From contig CATLBH010000004.1 in NCBI GenBank assembly GCA_949878745.1, positions 40,193-104,192 on the forward strand: 64,000 bases of DNA, read 5' to 3'. A model generated the notes under the pieces. That model did not search any database. It was not told the origin of the DNA and worked only from the letters and a program-made list of their open reading frames with translations. A program made the position numbers and the translations under genes. The first letter of the stretch is position 1, and each line of letters begins with the position of its first letter. This DNA is from an uncultured Ruminiclostridium sp. GTDB taxonomy: Bacteria; Bacillota; Clostridia; Oscillospirales; Ruminococcaceae. Shown in pieces: positions 34,243 to 45,897 of this stretch.

Positions 34243-34914
34243 CTATTCCACTATATAACCTATCCCCACCTTAGTGGCAATAAAGTCGGTAAGCCCCGCT
34301 CCGTCCAGCTTTCGCCTGAGTCTTGTGACGTTTACCGTAAGCGTGTTTTCCTCCACATAGGAATCCATCTGCCACAGCTTAATCATAAGCGTGTCGCGGC
34401 TTACCGCCTTTCCCTTGTTCTCCATAAGAGTTCTGAGTATTCGGAACTCGTTTTTTGTCAGCTCTATCTTTTCCCCGTTATAGGTCAAGGACGCGTCGTT
34501 AAGGTTCAGTACCGCCCCTCGATGCTCCAGAATGGGAATTTTTCCAGACATATCATAGGCTCGCCTTAAAACAGCCTGTATTTTGGCGGTCATTACGTCA
34601 AGATCGATGGGCTTGGCTATGAAATCGTCCCCGCCCATATTCATGGCCATAACTATATTCATATTGTCGGAAGCGGAGGACACGAAAATTATGGGCACGT
34701 TTGAGATTTTTCTGATCTCGGCGCACCAGTAATAGCCGTTGTAAAAAGGAAGCGAAATATCCATCAGCACCAGGTGAGGGTCGAAGCCGGTAAACGCCCC
34801 TATAATATTCGCGAAATCCCGCGCGCAGAACACCTCGTTCCCCCAAGCCTCTATATGCTTTTTCATCTGGTTGGCCAGCTCCGCGTCGTCCTCGACTATC
34901 ATTATTTTATACAC
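34243..34914 (-). CDS. OmpR-family response regulator (BceR-like)
   Basis: 223 residues. Receiver domain with IVEDDAEL acidic pair, phospho-Asp in HLVLMDISLPFYNG (about residue 53) and Lys in FIAKPIDLD. The winged helix includes LTKNEFRILRTLMENKGKAVSRD and TVNVTRLRRKLD. Sequence style matches BceR-type regulators paired with short-sensor kinases. The kinase gene follows after a 123-base gap containing a family A repeat. Confidence 0.9.
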   Translation of the reverse strand: MYKIMIVEDDAELANQMKKHIEAWGNEVFCARDFANIIGAFTGFDPHLVLMDISLPFYNGYYWCAEIRKISNVPIIFVSSASDNMNIVMAMNMGGDDFIAKPIDLDVMTAKIQAVLRRAYDMSGKIPILEHRGAVLNLNDASLTYNGEKIELTKNEFRILRTLMENKGKAVSRDTLMIKLWQMDSYVEENTLTVNVTRLRRKLDGAGLTDFIATKVGIGYIVE

Positions 34915-34965
34915 TGCCCTTCTCCCTTCTTTCTCCCTGTTTTATATTTTCTAATTAAATCAACA

Positions 34966-37470
34966 TTAAACGCTCTTAACAAACACCTCCGCCCCGTCAA
35001 GCTTCAATTCTCCCCTTAAAACAATTATCTCCGCAGTATGCTTTTTGTTTGAAAGCCCCTTTACCGTCAAAAAATGTCCTCGTTTTTCCGTACGGGGTAT
35101 GGGTATGTTTTCAAAGGTCTGACGGTTCAGAGCCTTTACCTCTGCGGAAAGCTCCCTTTTGGAAAGGCTTGTCCACGAAAGGTCGGGAGGGGGATTTTCA
35201 AGCTTTTTCCCGTCAATCAGAACTGCGGCAAGCGCGTATTCGTTTTCTCCGAAAAGCGCGAAGCCCGTTCCCGAAAAGGTGAATTTTAAGCCCGCTCCCG
35301 CCTTCCCCTTGGATACCGTGCGGCGGTAATCGGAAAAACCGCTCATCAAGTCGTGCTCCCAGCTCCCGTAATACACAAATTCGGGATCCGTATCGTCAAA
35401 CCGCCTTACATAAGCGAATTCGTCGGTTTTCTCCGCAGCGAAGTCAAAAAATCGGTTCCGAGCGTAATAGCTGTAAAGCGCCGCTCTCCCAGCGGAAACA
35501 CACTCTCCGCCCCCGCGACCGCCAACAAGCTTTCCGTCCAAATAAAATTTGATATTGTCGTACACGGCGGAAATCTTTAGGGTATGGGGAATATCGGGAT
35601 CGAAATTCTCTTCCGCAGCCTCCCTCGAAAAATCGTTCCCCCGCGCCAGAATTTTCCCGTTTCGGTACAGTAAAAGGGAATATCCGCTTATTCCCTTACA
35701 AGCCGCATTGTACCTTAACCCCACCCCCGCGAAGTTCTCACCGTCGGCCTCTTCGGGAGCCAGCAATACCTTCACGCTGACCGAATAGTTGAACCACCTG
35801 TCGTCTCCGAAGCAGGTAACCGGAAGCGGTGTGGCTCCCCACTCTTCCGCCTTGATGTCGGGAGTTATCATTTGAGTCAGAGCCTTTTCCCCTTTAAAGT
35901 CGGTTATCTCAAAGGCACCCCCCTGATCGGTGGTATATTTGGGCGTTTCGGGAGCAATGTCAATCCGTTCGCCGCCGTAATTAAAATTGTCCCGGTAAGG
36001 CAAGGGCAGAACCTTTGTTTTTGCCGCCTTAAATTCGGGAACCACAGCCCTTAAGGTGGAAACGGTCACCAAGGAATAAGGCTTGACCTGAATTCGGAAA
36101 TTATACCCCTTTTCCGATTTGATCGGCGTTATTTCGCCGATTTTTTTAAAATAGTTTTGGTCATAGTCAAGGTTTTCCTCAAAGGCGCTTTGATTACAGC
36201 CCCTTGTTTCCCATACCTCAAGGCGCTTCCCCTCCTTTCCGCTTATATTAAAGCTTATATTTATTTCGTACTCCTTTTCGGCGTTTTCCGAATTGCATAT
36301 AACCGCGCTGTAATCGCCCGTCTCTTTGTCGTAAGCCACCATACAGCTTTTCACGGTGTTTATCAGCGCGTGACCGTCTCCCCCCTTTTCCCCGTCGCAG
36401 ACGCAGGCGGAATCCGCAAACGCCCAGCCTTGTTTAATAAAAAGGGAAAAGTGAAGAGCCATATAAAACCCGCTCTCTAATTCGTAATGCCCGCTCCAAG
36501 GCTCCTTCGCCGAGATAAGCTGCTTATGCCCAAAAGTTACCCCGTCGTAATAAGCGGCCGCAACCGGCTGAAACTCATACATCGTCATACAGCCGCAGGG
36601 GTACATGGCGATTATCCTGTCCGCTATGTCAAGAACGCCGTTTATGCCGCTTAAACCCGAGCCGTCGAAACGGCTTGTCCCCTTCGAATAGCTCATGGGG
36701 GGACAGCCCTCGCTGAACCATATCTCTTTTTCGTATTTGTCCCATATTTCGCGGGTGTTTTGGGAGCAATGACTGGTGTAGTGGCTCCCTATTACGTCCA
36801 CGGCGGACAAAAGCTCCCTGTCCTCCAGCATCAGGTCGGCGATTCGCCAGCTTCCCTCCTCGTCTGCCGCCACGATTTTTATCCCGGAAAAGTCGTAAAG
36901 GCAGTCCTTTTCCTCCTTAAGCCTTTTGGAGCAGTACTTTATCCATTCCGGCTCCACTTCTCTTTCGTTCCTGTTGGGGCTTACGAAATCGAATTTAAGC
37001 CCCAGCTCCTCATAAGCGGCGTTAAGCGTATCCTTAAACCATTGATAGCGAGCCTCGTACCTGCCGTTTATGCTACTTCCGTTTTCGCCGCCGCTGTCGG
37101 ATACCCATTTCGGCTCGCTCCAGTAAAGCATATCCAAAGTAAGAGAAGGGTTCATCTTTTTGGCGTCCGCCGCCAGTATAAACGCCGTCCCTCTCCCGAC
37201 TTGAGCCTTTTCCTCCCGATATCTTTTGGTGCAAGGCTCCGTACCCGAAGAGGAATTTATATCCGAACCCAATTCCACTTTCAGATGACTTATATTAAGT
37301 CCCTCTTTCCCGAAAATAAGCCGCATAATCTCCCAATACCGCCTTGGGCGCTCGGTTTTGTAATCCAAAAGAAGCCTTGAGGAGTTGTTGGCGCTGACCA
37401 TGCCGAAGCCTCGGAACAGCTTGTTTTTCCGCTCTTTTTCGTTTTTTTCAGTGTTTATTATAATATTCAT
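34966..37470 (-). CDS. GH59-family galactosidase (galactocerebrosidase-like)
   Basis: 834 residues with a GAGGTGA ribosome site upstream. The first about 350 residues match a GH59 TIM barrel: FRGFGMVSANNSSRLLLDY, LNISHLKVELGSDINSSSGTEP and MLYWSEPKWV. The likely acid/base Glu is in SPNRNERE (about residue 168) and the nucleophile Glu in KEIWFSEGCPP (about 253). A beta-sandwich follows, then a C-terminal lectin-like domain (about 540-690) with GDDRWFNYSVSVKVLL, as in mammalian galactocerebrosidase. No signal peptide is visible, so it should act in the cytoplasm on imported beta-galactosides. It is the last gene of a permease operon; its start overlaps the preceding stop by four bases. Confidence 0.85.
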   Translation of the reverse strand: MNIIINTEKNEKERKNKLFRGFGMVSANNSSRLLLDYKTERPRRYWEIMRLIFGKEGLNISHLKVELGSDINSSSGTEPCTKRYREEKAQVGRGTAFILAADAKKMNPSLTLDMLYWSEPKWVSDSGGENGSSINGRYEARYQWFKDTLNAAYEELGLKFDFVSPNRNEREVEPEWIKYCSKRLKEEKDCLYDFSGIKIVAADEEGSWRIADLMLEDRELLSAVDVIGSHYTSHCSQNTREIWDKYEKEIWFSEGCPPMSYSKGTSRFDGSGLSGINGVLDIADRIIAMYPCGCMTMYEFQPVAAAYYDGVTFGHKQLISAKEPWSGHYELESGFYMALHFSLFIKQGWAFADSACVCDGEKGGDGHALINTVKSCMVAYDKETGDYSAVICNSENAEKEYEINISFNISGKEGKRLEVWETRGCNQSAFEENLDYDQNYFKKIGEITPIKSEKGYNFRIQVKPYSLVTVSTLRAVVPEFKAAKTKVLPLPYRDNFNYGGERIDIAPETPKYTTDQGGAFEITDFKGEKALTQMITPDIKAEEWGATPLPVTCFGDDRWFNYSVSVKVLLAPEEADGENFAGVGLRYNAACKGISGYSLLLYRNGKILARGNDFSREAAEENFDPDIPHTLKISAVYDNIKFYLDGKLVGGRGGGECVSAGRAALYSYYARNRFFDFAAEKTDEFAYVRRFDDTDPEFVYYGSWEHDLMSGFSDYRRTVSKGKAGAGLKFTFSGTGFALFGENEYALAAVLIDGKKLENPPPDLSWTSLSKRELSAEVKALNRQTFENIPIPRTEKRGHFLTVKGLSNKKHTAEIIVLRGELKLDGAEVFVKSV

Positions 37471-37892
37471 TTTATTACATTCACCTCACAGCCGTCATAA
37501 AGCTCTTTTGTGGTGGATACTATTATTCTTTCCCCGTAATTTATTCCGGAAATCACCTCGTAATACCCGTCCTCCAACCTGATTTCCCCCACCTCCGGGA
37601 ACACACGGCTCACAAAGCTTCGCTTGGTGCCGTTTTTCTCGCCGTTATAAAGCACGAAAACCCCTTCCTTAAGCGTTTCCTCCGATATGGCGGTTTTTTC
37701 GCGGGAATATCCTAAGGACTCGCCTTCCCCCGAATCGCCGTAAACGGGGAAACGCCTCGTTTCCGGTCTCGCCGCCTCAACTTGGGGCAATGTCGAAATA
37801 TGTATTTCCTCGGCGAAAAAGGTCAGAAAAAGCATAGCCGAGAAAAACAGTATCGTAAAAACAAACGCGGATTTTTTAAATATTTTTTTCAT
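37467..37892 (-). CDS. Miniature membrane-fusion-like protein in a sugar ABC operon
   Basis: 141 residues. One N-terminal helix (about residues 8-28) is followed by EEIHISTLPQVEAA, then a short segment, then about 60 residues (VFVLYNGEKNG to STTKELYDGCEVNV) that resemble the C-terminal membrane-proximal beta domain of HlyD/RND periplasmic adaptors. The lipoyl and hairpin domains that normally lie between are absent. It overlaps both neighbours by four bases (ATGA type), so it is certainly translated with the permeases and GH59. I do not know a function; stabilising or gating the permease from outside is conjecture. Confidence 0.6.
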   Translation of the reverse strand: MKKIFKKSAFVFTILFFSAMLFLTFFAEEIHISTLPQVEAARPETRRFPVYGDSGEGESLGYSREKTAISEETLKEGVFVLYNGEKNGTKRSFVSRVFPEVGEIRLEDGYYEVISGINYGERIIVSTTKELYDGCEVNVIK

Positions 37893-38650
37893 GACAATTC
37901 TCCCAATGCAAGCCCCTTTTCAAGGCTGTCGCTGAAAAACAGATACAAAAGAAGCACGGGTATTAAAAACACCACCGCCGCGGGAAACAGTACCGCGCCC
38001 GTATAGCTCCCCGCCTCGGAGATAAACACGGACATTGTCTTAAGCCGTCCGTCGCTCAAAAACAGCATAGGCTGCTCCACCATATTCCAACATTCGGCGA
38101 ATACAAACAGCGCCACCGCGAAAATACATACTCTAAGCTGCGGCACTACCCCCACGAGAATAACCCGAAAAACCGAGTCGGTCTCCAACCGCGCGGCCTC
38201 TATCACCGAAGCGTCGGTATTTTTCATATACTGGTGCATTACCACAACCCCGAAGGGAGAGAATATCATAGGGAGTATAATGCCCCAAGGCGTATTAATC
38301 AGCCCCATATCCCTCAGCCCGATATAGTTGGGAAGTATGGTTACCTGTAAGGGCATCATCATCAGAATTATGTAAAAAACAAAAATCAGCCCTTTCCCCC
38401 TGAATTTCGCCCACGTAAAGCCGAAAGCGCAAAGTATAACCACCGGAATCTGCGCCAGCGTTATCGCCAAGGCATACAGTACGCTGTTCCAGAACATGGG
38501 ATAAAACACGAAACAGTCAAAAAACAAATCCTTATAGCCGCCGAGCGTAAATCCCCCCTCGGAATAAAAGGAACGAAACACCGTAGCGGCCACGGGAAGC
38601 AAAAACACCGCCGACAAAAGAGCGAATATTATTCCGATAAGCTTTTTCAT
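37889..38650 (-). CDS. Carbohydrate ABC transporter permease, MalG type
   Basis: 253 residues with six predicted membrane helices. The EAA loop that contacts the ATPase is EAARLETDSVFRVILVGVVPQ (about residues 170-190), preceded by the PFGVVVMHQYMKN segment usual in MalG-type subunits. Here the canonical EAA-G glycine region is altered (LETDSVFRV instead of IDGASxxxI). Pairs with the upstream MalF-type permease; they overlap by four bases. Confidence 0.88.
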   Translation of the reverse strand: MKKLIGIIFALLSAVFLLPVAATVFRSFYSEGGFTLGGYKDLFFDCFVFYPMFWNSVLYALAITLAQIPVVILCAFGFTWAKFRGKGLIFVFYIILMMMPLQVTILPNYIGLRDMGLINTPWGIILPMIFSPFGVVVMHQYMKNTDASVIEAARLETDSVFRVILVGVVPQLRVCIFAVALFVFAECWNMVEQPMLFLSDGRLKTMSVFISEAGSYTGAVLFPAAVVFLIPVLLLYLFFSDSLEKGLALGELS

Positions 38651-39462
38651 TGACGGTACCTCCTTTGAAGAGCCATACCCGCCATAACTATGCCGAATAT
38701 AAGAATCGAGGTTAAAACGGCGGAGGCGGCCAGACTTTGATAATCCAACTTAAGGAAATTGTTGTTCATATAATACTGAAGCGTATAGCTGTGGTCGGGG
38801 GGATAATTTGTCCCGTAATAAAGGTATATCTCCTTGAATATTTTAAAGCTGTTTACTATGGTTAAAAGAGAGACGAAAAATACCGTGGGCATTACCATTG
38901 GAACCGTTATTTTTTTGTGGAGCGTAAAGGCTCCCGCGCCGTCCAGCCTTGCCGCTTCAAAAAGCGACGGGTCCACGGAGGTAAAGGCGGCGGTGAGAAG
39001 AACCACGCATATCCCCGTATTCTTCCATATAAAAAGCAGATAAACGGGAAGCACCGAGGTATCTGCGGCGAAAACCCCGTGCCAAATCAAGGCTATGCCG
39101 GCGGTGGGTATCACAAGGGGCAGAACAAAGGCAGCTCGGGTTTTTCTCACCCACCTGATACCGTAGGACAGCACAAGGGAAACCGCCAGAGCCAGAATCA
39201 CGACAATAGGCACGCATATGACGATCAGCAAAAGGGAATTTTTAAGCGCGAGAAGAAAATACCTGTTGCCGAGAGTATCTATGTAATTATCCAAGCCCAC
39301 GAAATTCCTTCGAAACTGGTTGTCGATCAGAGAATAATAGATAACTCTCATAAAGGGCGCCACAAAGAACGCCAACGTTCCCAAAAAGCTCGGCATAAGG
39401 CAAAGAACGCATTTTGTATTCCATTTCAGGCGCTTTTTTTGTTTTTCTTTCATTTTTTTCAA
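38647..39462 (-). CDS. Carbohydrate ABC transporter permease, MalF/UgpA type
   Basis: 271 residues and six helices. The start is a TTG because AAAGGAAG lies 7-8 bases before it; the next ATG, three codons on, is too far from the site. The EAA loop EAARLDGAGAFTLHKKITVP is canonical. This is the first gene of the four-gene operon. No sugar-binding protein or ATPase gene is adjacent; in clostridia the ATPase is often a shared MsmX-type subunit, but a missing binding protein is unusual. A TATAAT element lies upstream near 39489-39494 on this strand. Confidence 0.87.
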   Translation of the reverse strand: MKKMKEKQKKRLKWNTKCVLCLMPSFLGTLAFFVAPFMRVIYYSLIDNQFRRNFVGLDNYIDTLGNRYFLLALKNSLLLIVICVPIVVILALAVSLVLSYGIRWVRKTRAAFVLPLVIPTAGIALIWHGVFAADTSVLPVYLLFIWKNTGICVVLLTAAFTSVDPSLFEAARLDGAGAFTLHKKITVPMVMPTVFFVSLLTIVNSFKIFKEIYLYYGTNYPPDHSYTLQYYMNNNFLKLDYQSLAASAVLTSILIFGIVMAGMALQRRYRQ

Positions 39463-39543
39463 ATCTTCACTTCCTTTTTAGACTTCTAAATTATAAAACA
39501 AATTAAACGAGAAAAATGTTACAAAATTTTTAAAATTCTTTTT

Positions 39544-40317
39544 TTAATTTTCTTCGGAATCTTCTTCGTATTTATCCGAAAAAATCATAGCGAGATTTTT
39601 TTCGGGATCGTCAAGAAACCTTTTGGTTATCTGATAATGCTCCGTCTGCTTATAAGGCATCGGGCGAATTCCCCCTTCGGAAAACAAAAGGATTTCGGAA
39701 TTGGGAATAGCCATAAGAATGGGCGAATGGGTGGCGATTATAAACTGGGAATCCTTTTCCGCCAGATCGCCGATAAACCTCATAAGGGTAAGTAAGCGCA
39801 AGGGAGACAAAGCCGCTTCCGGCTCGTCGAGGATATACAGCCCCCTTCCGAAAAATCGATTCTTTACTATAGCGAGAAAACTTTCCCCGTGGGACTCCTT
39901 ATGAAGCGACCCTCCGTAGGAGGAAGAAACAAAGGGAGCGGCGCAGGGAATCTCGTCCAGCCGCTCAATATAAGTGGCGGAATTGTACAGGCTTTCCGCC
40001 CTCAGAAAAAAACCGTCCTTCGGCCTTATATAGCCCCGTGAAAGGGTGATATGCCTGTAAAGCTCCGAATGAGTGTCGCGGGTGGAAAAGCTGAAATTCC
40101 TTGATCCCCCTTCGGGGTTGAAGCCCGCCGCCAAAGCGACGGCTTCCAAAAGAGTGGATTTTCCCGCGCCGTTTTCGCCCACGAAAAAAGTAATATCCGA
40201 ATTGAAATTCAGCTCTTTTTTCTCGGCCAGCCATTTTATTGAGGGAATTTCGGAAAGATAGTTGTTTTCGGGAAGCTTTCCCGTAAATTTTATGCTTTCT
40301 ATGTATTTTACCGTCAT
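39544..40317 (-). CDS. AAA-family ATPase (ABC/SMC-like, AAA_21 type)
   Basis: 257 residues. Walker A FVGENGAGKSTLLEAV (about residues 45-60), a short signature-like region SHGESFLAIV, Walker B GLYILDEPEAALSP and the H-loop IIATHSPILMA. The compact single-domain architecture belongs to stand-alone ATPases related to OLD/RecF-like proteins. Many such proteins are of unknown function; some act in defence or DNA repair, but there is no partner nuclease here. The spacing to the next gene downstream is about 80 bases. Confidence 0.8.
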   Translation of the reverse strand: MTVKYIESIKFTGKLPENNYLSEIPSIKWLAEKKELNFNSDITFFVGENGAGKSTLLEAVALAAGFNPEGGSRNFSFSTRDTHSELYRHITLSRGYIRPKDGFFLRAESLYNSATYIERLDEIPCAAPFVSSSYGGSLHKESHGESFLAIVKNRFFGRGLYILDEPEAALSPLRLLTLMRFIGDLAEKDSQFIIATHSPILMAIPNSEILLFSEGGIRPMPYKQTEHYQITKRFLDDPEKNLAMIFSDKYEEDSEEN

Positions 40318-40326
40318 TTTTTTCTC

Positions 40327-40959
40327 TTAACTTACTTTGTCTTTTAATCTTTTTCTTTTTATTCCGTTCTCTTTTGCCCTCGGATACCAAAATTTAAGCG
40401 AAGAAGCGATTTTCCAGAGAAATCTCGGCCAATTGGGTGAAACAAACATATCTTCCCCACATTTCAGGGACAATATATTACGGCTCAGTTCCCGAAAAGC
40501 AATTCCGAGATTCCTGTTAGGCCCGTGACCCAAAGGTATGTTCTTAAGGAACGGAAGCATTTCTCCCGCGCCTGCGCCAAGTGTCTGACCGTAGGTCAGA
40601 CCCACGGCCTTGCACCAATTTTTCATGATGTCGGCGGCCGCGGCATTCTGCCGCCCCTCATAAAACCCGTTGTTTATAATACAGTATACCAATGTGCTTT
40701 TATCGGCGAATCCTCTTTTTTCAAGTTCGATAAGAAAGCGCAGCAGCCGCGAATTAATGCCGTCAATATACAGGGGAAAAACAAAAACAAGCGCGTCGCT
40801 GTTTTGTATCCGTGAAAACTGTTCTTCCGAAAGGTGGGTTTTACAAACGTTGAAGGTTACCGTCTCGTTCCCTCCGAAATATGCGCTTAAATATTCGATA
40901 AGCAATTCGGACGTACTTTTCCCCGCTTTGGGACTTCCGTTTAAAATGCATATATTCAT
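40327..40959 (-). CDS. Flavodoxin-fold NAD(P)H-dependent oxidoreductase
   Basis: 210 residues from the ATG at 40959 (GAAAGGTGAG about 7 bases before). The opening MNICILNGSPKAGKSTSELL is an FMN-binding loop of the NADPH-dependent FMN reductase type, and the middle VFVFPLYIDGINSRLLRFL fits the family. The C-terminal about 50 residues contain Trp-rich NWPRFLWKIASSLKFW. It overlaps the upstream flavodoxin-like gene by four bases. Confidence 0.75.
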   Translation of the reverse strand: MNICILNGSPKAGKSTSELLIEYLSAYFGGNETVTFNVCKTHLSEEQFSRIQNSDALVFVFPLYIDGINSRLLRFLIELEKRGFADKSTLVYCIINNGFYEGRQNAAAADIMKNWCKAVGLTYGQTLGAGAGEMLPFLKNIPLGHGPNRNLGIAFRELSRNILSLKCGEDMFVSPNWPRFLWKIASSLKFWYPRAKENGIKRKRLKDKVS

Positions 40960-41465
40960 ACGGCGCTCACCTTTTCTTTCAGTTCTTTTAATGATTTGGA
41001 AAATGAAATTTCGTAATTCGTGACATAAAAATTGGTACAATTTGCTTTAACCAGCTTCCCGGCCGTTTCCGCTTCCTCCTCGGTGATATTTTCGCCGTAA
41101 AAATGTACCGCCAGATTGATATTGTTTTGATAGCGCCGTTTATGATGAGTTTCGTTGTTTTTTATTTTGAAGAAAGGGAGCAGATAAGGAATGCTTCTGT
41201 CGAAAACATTTTTCACAAACGGACTGTAAGAGCCGTAAAAACATCGGCTGATAACCGTTACTTTTTCCGATTTTGAAAGCACCTCGCCCATATCGCCGTA
41301 TCCGTCCTTCAATACACACCGCCCCGGCGTTTTTATCCAACAGCCGAAACAGCCGGTGCAGCACCGTATTGCGCCCGTGTCCGAAATAATACGGACGTTC
41401 TTATCTACTGTGCCGAACAAAGATTGAAACTGTTCCTCGCTTAAATCATGTATCAAAATATCCAT
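40956..41465 (-). CDS. Flavodoxin-like iron-sulfur or NADPH-FMN reductase-type protein
   Basis: 169 residues. It contains CCTGCFGCWIKTPGRCVLKDGYGDM (Cys-x2-Cys-x2-Cys, then Cys), as in iron-sulfur flavoproteins and many NADPH-dependent FMN reductases. A conserved SEKVTVISRCFYGSYSPFVK segment follows. The usual N-terminal FMN phosphate loop is short or missing: the protein starts with MDILIHDLSEEQF, so the FMN site may be altered. Translationally coupled to the following flavodoxin-fold gene; the two may form a heterodimer (inferred). Confidence 0.65.
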   Translation of the reverse strand: MDILIHDLSEEQFQSLFGTVDKNVRIISDTGAIRCCTGCFGCWIKTPGRCVLKDGYGDMGEVLSKSEKVTVISRCFYGSYSPFVKNVFDRSIPYLLPFFKIKNNETHHKRRYQNNINLAVHFYGENITEEEAETAGKLVKANCTNFYVTNYEISFSKSLKELKEKVSAV

Positions 41466-41762
41466 TCCTATATTCTCCTATTCTCCTCTCCCATTAAAAC
41501 AAAAACTTTTAAATAACGTGATTAACTAAGTGTATGTCATTTAATAAGGTATTGAAATCATACTCCATAATATCGTTTATGTAAAGATTAAGAACAAAAT
41601 ATTCAAAAAACCTTCATCTAATTTTCACATTTTTTAAAAATTCTTACGAAGCAATTACACAAAAACACATATTGCACATTGTTTTCCATTTTCGCCTACA
41701 TCTTGCGTAATAGCAATAATAGCAATAAAATACGATAAATACGAAAAATCCCTCCCAAGCAT
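41466..41762. other. AT-rich intergenic region, no gene seen
   Basis: No frame with a start signal and no recognisable RNA fold. It is divergent between the flavodoxin genes and secA. Confidence 0.5.
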
Positions 41763-41791
41763 TTGACTTTTCCCGAAAAAGGGTGTATAAT
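41763..41791 (+). promoter_or_regulatory. Sigma-A promoter of secA
   Basis: TTGACT, 17-base spacer, TATAAT. Confidence 0.75.
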
Positions 41792-41874
41792 AAAACAGTA
41801 TATTTATTTACCTTCAACATATCAATAAAAATAAATAAAACAAACGACCCGAAACAAAAGGAAGGAAAAAAACA

Positions 41875-44604
<2,730 letters not shown>

Positions 44605-44689
44605 GAATACGGCAAAACAACATCATTATATGTAAAGCACTGTAATATTCCCCGTTTAAATTTATTCTGATTTATGAGAGGTATTTTAA

Positions 44690-45802
44690 ATGGATTCACT
44701 TGTACGATCCGTAAGCTCATACCCCGCCATTACCATTCTCGACCCGGGCGGATACGCGGGCGCGGTAAGCAGCAGCGATACTTTCGCCATGTACCTTTTC
44801 ACCAACGGCGCCGAAAAAATATTCGGCGGCCCGGAAGCGCTCGACGCGGCGTTGGGGCTTGACAAAACCCCTTACGACACCATATTGGGACTGAATATAA
44901 CCGATATCGTAAGTACGCCAAGCCTCCCCGAAGAAAAAGACGAGATCGAAGGCATTATCGGGGGTGATGAAAACGGTTCCCTTCCCCAAGCCCCCGAAAA
45001 AGCGGATGCGGAAAAATTTTACTCTGATATAGAAAAAGCGCTTCCCTTTTCGGTAGCCGAAGAAAAGGAAAAAGAAGTCCTTTTCAGCGATATGTACGTT
45101 CCCTCCGCCGCCAACGGCCACGCTTTAAGCGAAGCGGAAAAGGAAAGTATCTCCTATGAGGATTATACCGAAAGACACAAAAGCCTGATGAGCCTTTTTG
45201 ACGAGGATCCGACCGCTCTCCGCGTTCCGGTGGGGGCGGGCGGTCTTCCCGTGCTGATGGCCGAAATCCTCCGTTCGGTGTCCGAGGGTGGGTCTCTTGA
45301 AGATGTTTTATGGGAGCAAATTGACGGGTACGGGCAAACCGTCTCTTCCGATAACGCCGATCTGTTCTGGATCGACACGGAAAGCGGCCGGGTGTTGGGC
45401 GCCGGCAGGTTTGGAAGAACCGTGGCCGACGGCGAATGGAAATCGCTGTTCGATGACGACGATGCCGTTCTTAAAGCGGCGGACGATTTGGAGTCTTTTA
45501 TAAGATACGCGGTTTTCCCTATTGCCGGCGACGATCCCGAAAGAGTTAAAGAATTCCTTCAGCACCTTATGAATAAACAGGCCTATGCCGACTACGCCCG
45601 CTTTATACTGGATCTTGACCCCGACGCGGACATAAACGGCGTAATGGAGCTTATAAAAGCTAATCTTACCGCCGCGGGAATAATGAGCGGAGCATTAGGC
45701 GGCGAAAAAGAACCCGATAACGGCAATACTCTTACTCCCGAAAAAGAGCTGGCCGAATTGTTGGAAAGCGCTGAAACCCGCAGCGACAGCGAGAACCTGT
45801 AA
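44690..45802 (+). CDS. Acidic protein of unknown function
   Basis: 370 residues with GAGAGG before the ATG. It is strongly acidic throughout, with no signal peptide or membrane helix, so cytoplasmic. The N-terminus (MDSLVRSVSSYPAITILDPG, then FAMYLFTNGAEKIFGGPEAL) and a central conserved-looking segment (VPVGAGGLPVLMAEILRSV, about residues 173-191) suggest a folded protein rather than a chance frame, and codon use matches the neighbours. I do not recognise a family. It lies 85 bases after secA and 95 before the DUF1015 gene. Confidence 0.65.
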   Translation: MDSLVRSVSSYPAITILDPGGYAGAVSSSDTFAMYLFTNGAEKIFGGPEALDAALGLDKTPYDTILGLNITDIVSTPSLPEEKDEIEGIIGGDENGSLPQAPEKADAEKFYSDIEKALPFSVAEEKEKEVLFSDMYVPSAANGHALSEAEKESISYEDYTERHKSLMSLFDEDPTALRVPVGAGGLPVLMAEILRSVSEGGSLEDVLWEQIDGYGQTVSSDNADLFWIDTESGRVLGAGRFGRTVADGEWKSLFDDDDAVLKAADDLESFIRYAVFPIAGDDPERVKEFLQHLMNKQAYADYARFILDLDPDADINGVMELIKANLTAAGIMSGALGGEKEPDNGNTLTPEKELAELLESAETRSDSENL

Positions 45803-45897
45803 ATGACAGCGAACAGCCGTAAAAAGGTACACATATTCGCATATACAAAATAAACGTATAAACGTTAAAACCAATCACACAAAGGAAAGGAAAATAA

